Shown here: one piece after another, positions 1 to 5,686 of the stretch
Position numbering within the stretch: the stretch's first letter is position 1
Layout: each line of letters opens with the position of its first letter
Assembly (NCBI GenBank): GCA_000715635.1
Contig: KL569124.1
Location: 8,432 to 18,286, forward strand
Length of the DNA: 9,855 bases
Direction: 5' to 3'
Source: Streptomyces violaceus
GTDB lineage: Bacteria; Actinomycetota; Actinomycetes; Streptomycetales; Streptomycetaceae
Notes under the pieces: model-generated
Database searches by the model: none
Seen by the model: the letters and a program-made list of their open reading frames with translations, nothing else
What the model was told of the DNA's origin: nothing
Program-made: the position numbers and the translations under genes

Positions 1-39
1 AGCGGAGCCCTGTTCGAACTCCGCCTGCCGCTGGCCTAG
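1..39 (+). CDS. C-terminal end of a probable sensor histidine kinase (partial)
   Basis: The first frame is open from the window edge and encodes SGALFELRLPLA before a TAG stop at 37-39. A small residue pair followed by a hydrophobic beta-strand ending in LP is typical of the extreme C-terminus of a histidine-kinase ATPase domain (GGALFELRLP-like). Only 12 residues are visible, so the family call is tentative. The gene converges on the absC-like gene, with 28 bp between the two stop codons. I see no strong terminator in that gap. A two-component system next to absC would be plausible, but this fragment cannot prove it. Confidence 0.5.
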   Translation, partial: SGALFELRLPLA

Positions 40-67
40 CCGGACCGGCCCGGGTGTGCCGTCAGGG

Positions 68-544
68 TCAGGGGCGCCCGCGCTGTCCGCGCAGGTGCTC
101 CGCGATGGGCTTGAGGGCCTTGTCGAGTTCCGTCAGGGCCTCGGGGGACAGCAGGTCGATGAAGTGCCTCCGCACGGACGCCACATGGTGGGGCGCCACC
201 GTCTGCATCGTCGCCATGCCGTGGTCGGTGAGGACCGCGTAGAGCCCCCGGCGGTCGGATTCGCAGTTCTCCCGCCTGACCAGGTTCGCGTTCTCCATGC
301 GCGTGATCTGGTGCGAGAGGCGGCTCTTGGACTGGAGGGTGGCGGAGGCGAGGTCGCTCATCCGCATCCGCTGGTCCTCCGACTCGGAGAGGTTCACCAA
401 GATCTCGTAGTCGTTCATTGTCAGGCCGAACGGCTGCAGGTCTTTTTCGAGCTGGTACGTCAACAGCCTGTTGACCTCCAGGTGGGTGCGCCAAGCGCAC
501 TGCTCCGCATCGGTCAGCCAGCGCGTGGCCGTCTCGGTCTCCAT
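68..544 (-). CDS. absC: MarR-family transcriptional regulator, AbsC-like
   Basis: This 158-aa winged-helix regulator starts METETATRWL, and both the N-terminus and the length match what I remember of Streptomyces coelicolor AbsC (SCO5405). AbsC is a zinc-responsive MarR protein that affects actinorhodin, undecylprodigiosin and coelibactin production. Visible parts are an N-terminal dimerisation helix (about 12-38), the helix-turn-helix with RMSDLASATLQSKSRLSHQI (about 61-80) as its core, a wing with the MarR D-x-R motif (SDRRG, 96-100), and C-terminal dimerisation helices (about 115-150). Cys16, His21, Cys94 and the His119-His120/His127 group could bind metal; I infer this from composition only. 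The ATG at 544 is favoured because a TAGACT -10 box ends 6 nt before it and there is no good Shine-Dalgarno, suggesting a leaderless mRNA. A palindrome overlapping that -10 suggests autoregulation. Confidence 0.85.
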   Translation of the reverse strand: METETATRWLTDAEQCAWRTHLEVNRLLTYQLEKDLQPFGLTMNDYEILVNLSESEDQRMRMSDLASATLQSKSRLSHQITRMENANLVRRENCESDRRGLYAVLTDHGMATMQTVAPHHVASVRRHFIDLLSPEALTELDKALKPIAEHLRGQRGRP

Positions 545-550
545 GAATGA

Positions 551-569
551 AGTCTACCTAAAAGGTTGA
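551..569 (-). promoter_or_regulatory. absC leaderless promoter -10 with overlapping palindromic operator
   Basis: On the minus strand TAGACT (556-551) lies 6 nt before the ATG, the spacing of a leaderless transcript. No clear -35 is present at 16-18 bp. An imperfect 17-bp palindrome covers 553-569: TC-T-ACCT-AAA-AGGT-T-GA on the plus strand. All arm bases pair except one central T/T mismatch per arm. MarR dimers normally bind such short A/T-centred inverted repeats, and overlap with the -10 fits autorepression. The palindrome is seen directly; its binder is inferred. Confidence 0.55.
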
Positions 570-592
570 AAGGCGAACTAGTGAGGGTTTTC

Positions 593-645
593 GTGTGACG
601 CCGCACGCCTGCCGAACATTGGTGCGCAGGCGTTCGATGTCACAC
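593..645. terminator. Two-tier inverted repeat between absC and the AIM24 operon
   Basis: The outer arms GTGTGAC (593-599) and GTCACAC (639-645) are perfect complements. Inside them ACGCCTGC (605-612) pairs perfectly with GCAGGCGT (626-633) around a 13-nt loop. The structure begins 15 bp after the stop of the last AIM24 gene and upstream of absC, so it could end the AIM24 transcript. On the minus strand it is followed by GAAAACC rather than a U-tract, so it is not a classical intrinsic terminator. It could also be an mRNA 3'-end stabiliser or a protein-binding site. Confidence 0.45.
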
Positions 646-660
646 TCCGCAGACTACCGC

Positions 661-1461
661 TCACAGCCCGAAGCGACGCTGGAGGTCCCCCAGCTGTCCG
701 GGAAGACGCGGTGCGCCGGATTGACCGGGCGGGGTGCCGGATGCCCCGCCGCCGGGCACACCGGCCTGGTGCGGAACGGACCCCGTGGCCTGCTCGGCCA
801 TCAGGGTCTCGGACGACTGGAGCAGCACCGTGCCGGCGCCGACGAACTCGAACTGGTGCTCCTCGCCGGAGACCCCTCCGAGGCCCGTCAGCGCACGTAG
901 ACCGCCCATGACGCCGGTCATGTACCCGTGGTCGTAGTGGTGGCAGGGCGAGGGGCAGTCGGCCCATCCGACCAGGGCCTGGGGGTCGACCCGGATGGGG
1001 GGTTCCATGAACACCACCGGGCCGTTCGACGCGGCCACGAACTTTCCGGTTCCGATGAGGGTCAGAAAACCCGGCACGATTGATTGCTTCAGCGCGAGAG
1101 TTGGCTGAAAAGCGAGGAGGTTGCCCGAGCGAATGGTCAGGTTGCCGTCCTCGAGGTCGAACGAGTTCACGTCGAAGGCCCGGTCGGCGAGGAGCATCTT
1201 GCCCGAGCCCTCGGCCACGACCCAGTCGCTCGCGTGCAGAGGCGAATGGAACGACGTACGGACGAGACGGTCCAGTCGGCCGTGCCCGACGCCGTTGAAG
1301 TCGATCGAGCCGTAGTAGGCGATCATCTTCCCCTTCTGCAGGAACCACTGGCTCCCCTTCAGTTCCACGCAGAAGGTGTAGGGATTGACGTTGTCGTCGG
1401 GCGGCAGCGAGGCCGGGTCGAAGACCGCGGGGCCGGCGCCCGGAGTTCCGTACGTGCTCAC
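661..1461 (-). CDS. AIM24 family protein, third paralogue of a tandem triplet
   Basis: This 266-aa protein belongs to the AIM24 (DUF124) beta-sandwich family, whose bacterial function is not established. The AIM24 core runs from about residue 25 to 220, with repeated glycine-rich strands such as VVAEGSGKMLLADRAF (81-96) and HQFEFVGAGTVLLQ (202-215). The segment after VDPQA, which in the two sister proteins reads AYVAHxG, is replaced by GWADCPSPCHHYDHGY (165-180), a cluster of Cys169, Cys173, His174, His175 and His178 that could bind metal. A tail of about 45 residues rich in Gly, Pro and Gln (222-266) is absent from the sisters. No signal peptide is evident. The GTG at 1461 is chosen because GTGA overlaps the stop of the preceding gene by 4 nt and a strong GGAGGAG lies 5 nt upstream (minus strand of 1467-1473), suggesting translational coupling. 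Confidence 0.85.
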   Translation of the reverse strand: MSTYGTPGAGPAVFDPASLPPDDNVNPYTFCVELKGSQWFLQKGKMIAYYGSIDFNGVGHGRLDRLVRTSFHSPLHASDWVVAEGSGKMLLADRAFDVNSFDLEDGNLTIRSGNLLAFQPTLALKQSIVPGFLTLIGTGKFVAASNGPVVFMEPPIRVDPQALVGWADCPSPCHHYDHGYMTGVMGGLRALTGLGGVSGEEHQFEFVGAGTVLLQSSETLMAEQATGSVPHQAGVPGGGASGTPPGQSGAPRLPGQLGDLQRRFGL

Positions 1462-2108
1462 AGCTTCTCCTCCGACGCCTGGACGTACACCGCACCGCTG
1501 CCGCTGAGCTCCAGCTGGAAGGCCTCGCCCGAGCCGCGGCCCACCATGTCCCGCCAGCCCAGGGCGGTCGACAGTTTGTTGCGGACGTCGCCGTGGTGGG
1601 CGACGTAGGCCTGCGGGTCCACGTGCACCGGGCGTTGCGGGGTGATCGGGAGCTCGATGACGCCGCCGTGGGCCATGACCGCGACGGCCCCGTGCCCCTT
1701 CAGCGTGGTCGTGAACAGCCCCTGGCCGCTGACCTGGCCGCGGACCATGCCCATGACGCCGCCCTGCGAGCCGAGGAACATCGTGCCCTGCTGGAGCGAA
1801 CCCTCGAAGGCCAGCAGGCGGTCCGCCTCGACATACAGCGTGTCGCCGGCGAGCCGGATCACCTGGATGTGGTGCCCGCCGTGCCCGAAGAGGACGGTGC
1901 CGCTGCCCTCCACGGTCATCAGCGGCGTGTCCTCGTCGGCGACCCGGCGGCCGATCATCGACATGACCCCGCCCTGGCCACCCGCCGTGTTGGGCGTGAA
2001 GGACACCTCGCCCTTGTACGCGAGCATCGCGCCGCGCTGACTGAACAGCCGTTGACCGGGCGTCACCGTCGCCTCGACCATCTTCGCGTTGATCTCCCGG
2101 AAGGCCAT
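1458..2108 (-). CDS. AIM24 family protein, second paralogue
   Basis: This 216-aa AIM24-family protein has the usual length of a single-domain member. Conserved blocks include a first core with RGAMLAYKGEVSF (25-37), LMTVEGSGTVLFG (63-75), LYVEADRLLAFEGSL (91-105), GLFTTTLKGHGAVAVMAHG (130-148), VDPQAYVAHHG (163-173) and a terminal strand GSGAVYVQASEE (203-214). It has no signal peptide or membrane segment, so a cytoplasmic or peripheral location is likely. The ATG at 2108 follows the stop of the first paralogue after one nucleotide, and GGGAG sits about 9 nt upstream inside that gene. Its own stop overlaps the next start. The three genes therefore form one operon, and coordinated amounts of three related subunits suggest a hetero-oligomer (inference). 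Confidence 0.87.
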   Translation of the reverse strand: MAFREINAKMVEATVTPGQRLFSQRGAMLAYKGEVSFTPNTAGGQGGVMSMIGRRVADEDTPLMTVEGSGTVLFGHGGHHIQVIRLAGDTLYVEADRLLAFEGSLQQGTMFLGSQGGVMGMVRGQVSGQGLFTTTLKGHGAVAVMAHGGVIELPITPQRPVHVDPQAYVAHHGDVRNKLSTALGWRDMVGRGSGEAFQLELSGSGAVYVQASEEKL

Positions 2109-2109
2109 G

Positions 2110-2748
2110 TCACACGTCTCCCGCGATCGTGTTCCGCTCGCTCGGCTGCACGTACACCAGCCCGTCCCCCTCGAACCGCATCTGGAAGGCCTCGCCGCCG
2201 CCCTCCCCGAGCAACGTGCGGAACGTCACACCGGACTGGAAGGACTGCCGGAGGTTGCCCTGGTGCGCCACATAGGCCCCCGGGTCGACGGTCAGCGGAT
2301 ACTGCGGACTCACCCGCAGCACCACCGCCGGCCCGTCCGACATGATCGCCGCCTGGCCGTGGCCCTCGACGGACGTCGTGAACAGCCCGTTGCCCTGCGA
2401 GGCGCCGCGCAGGCCGGTGAACTCCGTCCCCGTGCGCAGCCCGCCGTCGGTCGCGAGCAGGTTGCTCGACTCGACGTAGAGCTTGTCCCCCTGGAGGCCG
2501 ACCAGGTTGATCTCGGAGGCGCGGTCCGCGAACCAGCAGGTGCCGCGCCCCTTCACCTCCATCAACGTCATCTGCTCACCGGTCAGCCGCCGGGTCACCA
2601 TGCCCCGGATGCCCTCGCCGCCGCCGCTGAGCTTCTTGAAGGCCATCTCGCCGTCGTACGCGACCATCGAGCCGTTCTTCGCCTTCACGGCATCTCCGGT
2701 CATGTCGACGGCGAGCACCTTGTTGCTCTGAAGTCGGAACATCGCCAC
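2110..2748 (-). CDS. AIM24 family protein, first gene of the triplet operon
   Basis: This 212-aa AIM24-family protein has GSMVAYDGEMAFKKLSGGGEG (about 26-46), a GRGTCWFADRA strand (67-77), LYVESSNLLATDGGL (90-104), GLFTTSVEGHGQAAI (121-135), VDPGAYVAHQG (154-164) and a final GDGLVYVQPSE strand (195-204), the same order as in its two downstream paralogues. Two starts are possible: GTG at 2748 and ATG at 2742, giving MAMF or MF. No Shine-Dalgarno precedes either, but TACCTT (minus strand of 2756-2761) is a -10 box exactly 7 nt before the GTG. I therefore prefer a leaderless GTG start. It is divergent from a DUF3817 gene 215 bp away. Function is unknown; AIM24 proteins recur as tandem paralogues in actinobacteria. 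Confidence 0.87.
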   Translation of the reverse strand: MAMFRLQSNKVLAVDMTGDAVKAKNGSMVAYDGEMAFKKLSGGGEGIRGMVTRRLTGEQMTLMEVKGRGTCWFADRASEINLVGLQGDKLYVESSNLLATDGGLRTGTEFTGLRGASQGNGLFTTSVEGHGQAAIMSDGPAVVLRVSPQYPLTVDPGAYVAHQGNLRQSFQSGVTFRTLLGEGGGEAFQMRFEGDGLVYVQPSERNTIAGDV

Positions 2749-2755
2749 GTACGGG

Positions 2756-2761
2756 AAGGTA
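2756..2761 (-). promoter_or_regulatory. Candidate leaderless -10 box for the AIM24 operon
   Basis: On the minus strand TACCTT fits the streptomycete TAnnnT -10 pattern, and its last base is 7 nt from the GTG at 2748, so transcription would begin at the start codon. A weak -35 candidate, CTGTCC (minus strand of 2781-2786), lies at a long 19-bp spacing. The assignment rests mainly on the -10 and the missing Shine-Dalgarno. Confidence 0.45.
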
Positions 2762-2823
2762 GCCGCAGGCCGGGTCCCGTGGACAGGGCCCGTGGGTGGA
2801 GAAAGTCCCTGATCGCACCCTTA

Positions 2824-2860
2824 GGGGTCCTTGGAGCCGGACCCCGGGCCGAGGGCCCTC
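2824..2860. repeat. Adjacent inverted repeats in the divergent intergenic region
   Basis: GGGGTCC (2824-2830) and GGACCCC (2839-2845) form a perfect 7-bp stem with an 8-nt loop. A perfect 10-bp palindrome, GAGGGCCCTC (2851-2860), follows 5 bp later. They lie between the AIM24 operon and the divergent DUF3817 gene. They could be a regulator site or leader structure. In DNA this GC-rich, GC-only arms can arise by chance. The rest of 2749-2963 shows no convincing -10/-35 pair for the plus-strand gene. Confidence 0.35.
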
Positions 2861-2963
2861 CGGCTGTTTGCCACAATGGGCGAGACGCTTGTGCGTGCGT
2901 TCACAAACCCTCAGACCGTCCAGCCCGTTCAGACCGCCGCGTCTCTCCCACCGAAGGTGACCC

Positions 2964-3308
2964 GTGGACCTCAAGACCGCCACCGCCCTCCGCCGCCTCC
3001 GCCTGGTCTCGGCACCCGAGGCGATCTCCTTCCTTCTCCTGCTGGCCTGCTCGGTGCTGAAGCGGACCACGGAGTTCAATGCCGTGCCGGTGATGGGCAT
3101 GGTGCACGGTGTTCTGTTCATCCTGTACGTGATCTTCTGGGCCGACGCGTGGAACCGGACGAAGTGGCCGGTGAAGACCGCCGCGCTGTACTTCGTCCTC
3201 TCGGTGCTGCCGGCCGGCGGCTTCTTCGCCGACCGCAAGCTGCGGCGTGAGGCCGAGGACGCGGTCATCGCGTCCCGGGCGCGCCAGGAAGGGGCTGTGA
3301 GCGCGTGA
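2964..3308 (+). CDS. DUF3817 family small membrane protein
   Basis: This 114-aa protein has three hydrophobic segments (about 13-33, 40-60 and 70-89) and the family signature: [18 protein letters not shown] (46-63), then KWPV (67-70), then a third segment ending in [10 protein letters not shown] (87-96). DUF3817 proteins are small integral membrane proteins with no assigned activity; the His in the second helix (His48) and the KWP turn are their most constant features. The GTG at 2964 is preferred because GAAGG (2953-2957) precedes it by 6 nt. The stop overlaps the GTG of the next gene by 4 nt, so the two are co-translated. A paralogue of the same family lies at 9393-9731. Confidence 0.88.
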   Translation: MDLKTATALRRLRLVSAPEAISFLLLLACSVLKRTTEFNAVPVMGMVHGVLFILYVIFWADAWNRTKWPVKTAALYFVLSVLPAGGFFADRKLRREAEDAVIASRARQEGAVSA

Positions 3309-3598
3309 TCGTCGCCTTTTCCGTGACGCCGCTGGGGGTCGGTGAGGATGTGGGGGAGTACGTCGCCGATGCCGTGCGGGTGGTTCGCGAGTCGGGGTTG
3401 CCCCACCGGACCGACGCGATGTTCACGTCCGTCGAGGGTGAGTGGGACGAGGTCATGGACGTCGTCCGGCGTGCGGTGGCCGCGGTCGAGCGGCGGGCGC
3501 CCCGGGTGTCTCTCGTCCTCAAGGCGGACATCCGGCCCGGTGTGACGGATGGTCTGACCTCCAAGGTCGAGACTGTGGAGCGGCATCTCGCCGAGTAG
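3305..3598 (+). CDS. MTH1187 family thiamine-binding protein
   Basis: This 97-aa protein carries the conserved blocks of the MTH1187/YkoF-like thiamine-binding superfamily (DUF77): [18 protein letters not shown] (6-23), [17 protein letters not shown] (34-50) and [12 protein letters not shown] (68-79). It is a single ferredoxin-like domain of normal family length. Members form oligomers, and some bind thiamine or its hydroxymethylpyrimidine part, so a role in handling thiamine precursors is possible; in actinobacteria this is untested. The GTG at 3305 overlaps the DUF3817 stop as GTGA, making a two-gene operon with a membrane protein that might be a transport partner (inference only). A strong hairpin terminator follows 28 bp after the stop. 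Confidence 0.87.
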   Translation: MIVAFSVTPLGVGEDVGEYVADAVRVVRESGLPHRTDAMFTSVEGEWDEVMDVVRRAVAAVERRAPRVSLVLKADIRPGVTDGLTSKVETVERHLAE

Positions 3599-3626
3599 GC
3601 GTACGCGAGAGCAGAAGTGACGACGG

Positions 3627-3658
3627 GAACCCTGGTCCGATGCGGGCCGGGGTTCTTT
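3627..3658 (+). terminator. Rho-independent terminator after the MTH1187 gene
   Basis: GAACCCTGGTCC (3627-3638) pairs with GGGCCGGGGTTC (3644-3655) over 12 bp with two G-U pairs and a 5-nt loop, followed by TTTC. It closes the DUF3817-MTH1187 operon and separates it from cslA. The rest of the 3599-3817 gap has no gene and no clear housekeeping -10/-35 pair. Confidence 0.8.
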
Positions 3659-3771
3659 CGTGCTGAGGCCGGACATCGAAGCCGCTGAGGCTGCCCCAGG
3701 CATATGCGCATCCCCACCCACCTGGACGCCCTCAGTTCGACAGCGCCCCAAAGGTCCTCTTTTGTATGGGT

Positions 3772-3813
3772 ATCGAGGTAGCGCGCTTCGATCAGGCCTC
3801 AATGACTGGAGGG
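3772..3813 (+). promoter_or_regulatory. cslA leader hairpin and ribosome-binding site
   Basis: ATCGAGGT (3772-3779) can pair with GCTTCGAT (3785-3792) around an AGCGC loop, with two G-U pairs. GGAGGG (3808-3813) lies 4 nt before the GTG at 3818 and decides the cslA start. The hairpin sits 15 nt upstream of the ribosome-binding site and might tune translation or be part of an operator. I could not place a promoter for cslA here; a non-housekeeping sigma factor is possible. Confidence 0.45.
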
Positions 3814-3817
3814 CACT

Positions 3818-5683
3818 GTGCGGCCGGAGGGCTACGACTACGACTCCTACAGCCGACTCGCCGGACCGCTCACGGAGCCGTCCGGTGAGGAGTACCGGGT
3901 GCAGTACGCCTCGCTCCTCGCCCGCGAGCCCCGCCGAATACGAGCCGTCCTCCTGATGTGCCTCGCCCCGCTGCTCACCGGCGCCCTGCTGGTCTACCTC
4001 GTCTGGCCCACCCACTGGGTGGAGCGCGAGGGCGCCCAGCGCTGGCTCATCGGTCTCGACGTCACCATGCTGATGGCGATCGGCCTCATCGAACTCTTCA
4101 TGCTCGTCAACGTCGCCTCCGTCGCCCACGCCACGATGGTCGCGTGCGACCCCGTCCCCGTCGTCCCCGAACCAGGCACCCGCGTCGCCTTCCTCACCAC
4201 ATACGTCCCCGGCAAGGAACCCCTCGCCATGGTCCGCGCGACCCTGGAAGGGGCCATCCGCATCCACCACACCGGCCCCTTCGACGTCTGGCTCCTCGAC
4301 GAGGGCAACGACGCCGAGGTCAAGGCCATGTGCGCGGAACTCGGCGTACGCCACTTCACCCGCCACGGCATCCCCGAGTGGAACCGCGACACGGGTGTCC
4401 ACAAGGCCCGCACCAAGCATGGCAACTACAACGCCTGGATCGCCATGCACGGCGACGCGTACGACTTCTTCGCGTCCGTCGACACCGACCACGTCCCGAT
4501 GCCCAACTTCCTGGAACGGACGCTGGGGTACTTCAGGGACCCCGACGTGGCCTTCGTCGTCGGCCCCCAGGTGTACGGCAACTACCACAACCCCGTCACC
4601 AAGGCCGCCGAGTCCCAGCAGTTCCTCTTCCACGCCCTGATCCAGCGCGCGGGCAACCACTATCGCGCCCCCATGTTCGTCGGCACGAACAACGTCGTAC
4701 GGATCTCCGTCCTCAAGCAGATCGGCGGGCTCTACGACTCCATCACCGAGGACATGGCCACCGGCTTCGAGATCCACCAGCACCGCAACCCGGGCACGAA
4801 CCGTTTCTGGCAGTCCGTCTACACCCCGGACGTACTCGCCGTCGGCGAGGGCCCCGCCTCCTGGACCGACTTCTTCACCCAGCAGATGCGCTGGTCGCGC
4901 GGCACCTACGAGACGCTCATCACGCAGTACTGGAAGGCGCCCCTCAGCATGCCGCCGGGCCGCCTGCTGTCCTACACGCTCATGCTCGTGTACTACCCGA
5001 TGACGGCCGTCAACTGGCTGCTCGGGATCTTCAGCTGCTTCCTCTTCCTCTGGTTCGGCGCCTCCGGCACCGAGGTCGCCGTGTCGGTCTGGATGATGCT
5101 CTACAGCGACGCCGCCGCCTGCCAGATCGGGCTCTACCTGTGGAACCGCCGGCACAACGTCTCACCGCACGAACCGGAGGGCTCGGGCGGCCTGGCCGGC
5201 ATGGGGATGTCGGCCCTGTCCGCGCCGATCTACCTCAAGTCCCTCAGTGAGGCGGTCATGCGCCGCCCCAGCCGGTTCGTCGTCACGCCCAAGGGCGACG
5301 ACGCCTCCCCCGACCAGCTGGCCACGTTCCGTATCCACCTCTTCTGGGCGGCCCTGCTGGCCACGTCCCTGGCCGCCTCGGTGGCCCTGGACCACACGCA
5401 CGCGGCGATGCGCACCTGGGCCGTGCTCGGCATGGCCATCTCCCTGGCACCGGCCGCGGTGTGGGCCGCCACGGTCTGGAAGGACCACCGGGAGCACCGG
5501 CAGCTCGCCGACGCCGACGCCGACGCCGACGCGCAAGCGCCGGCACCGGAACAGGTACACGAGCAGGTGCCCCCGCACCCGCACCCACGCGTGCCGGAAG
5601 GCAACGAGCCCGCCCCCGCCCCGGCTCTCGCCACCGCGTCCCCCGCGGCCCCGGTCTCCGGCACCACGACAGGAGGCAGCTAG
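3818..5683 (+). CDS. cslA: Cellulose synthase-like GT2 glycosyltransferase CslA
   Basis: This 621-aa membrane GT2 enzyme has the processive beta-glycan synthase signature: Asp161 in LLDEGND, the DTD motif (222-224) for metal and UDP-sugar binding, the catalytic TED (310-312), and QQMRW (355-359), which fits the Q/RxxRW acceptor motif. Two hydrophobic helices precede the catalytic domain (about 42-64 and 78-100) and about four follow it (382-413, 420-442, 505-525, 533-553), as in BcsA-like enzymes, which polymerise and export the chain. A PilZ domain is not evident. The C-terminal tail (about 560-621) is low complexity, with an Ala-Asp repeat then Pro-rich sequence. In S. coelicolor and S. lividans CslA makes a beta-glucan-like polymer at hyphal tips needed for morphogenesis. 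The gene is followed 3 nt later by glxA. The GTG start has GGAGGG 4 nt upstream. The identification is firm; the polymer is inferred from the family. Confidence 0.93.
   Translation: MRPEGYDYDSYSRLAGPLTEPSGEEYRVQYASLLAREPRRIRAVLLMCLAPLLTGALLVYLVWPTHWVEREGAQRWLIGLDVTMLMAIGLIELFMLVNVASVAHATMVACDPVPVVPEPGTRVAFLTTYVPGKEPLAMVRATLEGAIRIHHTGPFDVWLLDEGNDAEVKAMCAELGVRHFTRHGIPEWNRDTGVHKARTKHGNYNAWIAMHGDAYDFFASVDTDHVPMPNFLERTLGYFRDPDVAFVVGPQVYGNYHNPVTKAAESQQFLFHALIQRAGNHYRAPMFVGTNNVVRISVLKQIGGLYDSITEDMATGFEIHQHRNPGTNRFWQSVYTPDVLAVGEGPASWTDFFTQQMRWSRGTYETLITQYWKAPLSMPPGRLLSYTLMLVYYPMTAVNWLLGIFSCFLFLWFGASGTEVAVSVWMMLYSDAAACQIGLYLWNRRHNVSPHEPEGSGGLAGMGMSALSAPIYLKSLSEAVMRRPSRFVVTPKGDDASPDQLATFRIHLFWAALLATSLAASVALDHTHAAMRTWAVLGMAISLAPAAVWAATVWKDHREHRQLADADADADAQAPAPEQVHEQVPPHPHPRVPEGNEPAPAPALATASPAAPVSGTTTGGS
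5507..5530 (+). repeat. GCCGAC hexanucleotide tandem repeat in the cslA tail
   Basis: Four exact copies of GCCGAC encode an (Ala-Asp)4 run at CslA residues 564-571, in the cytoplasmic tail after the last membrane helix. Such a 6-bp repeat can change copy number without breaking the frame. The tail is probably disordered and may vary between strains. Confidence 0.85.
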
Positions 5684-5686
5684 GCC

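Noticed and set aside
2868..2896. TTGCCA at 2868-2873 as -35 for the first DUF3817 gene
   Set aside because: The bases 17 bp downstream (GTGCGT) do not resemble a -10 box, so no promoter was called.
3599..3817. Small ORF or RNA gene between the MTH1187 gene and cslA
   Set aside because: The open frames here lack ribosome-binding sites and recognisable sequence. Only the terminator and the leader hairpin are supportable.
2576..5155. Minus-strand open frame of 859 codons opposite cslA and its neighbours
   Set aside because: It crosses several real genes and intergenic gaps on the other strand, has low-complexity composition, and no recognisable domain. It is a typical high-GC shadow frame.
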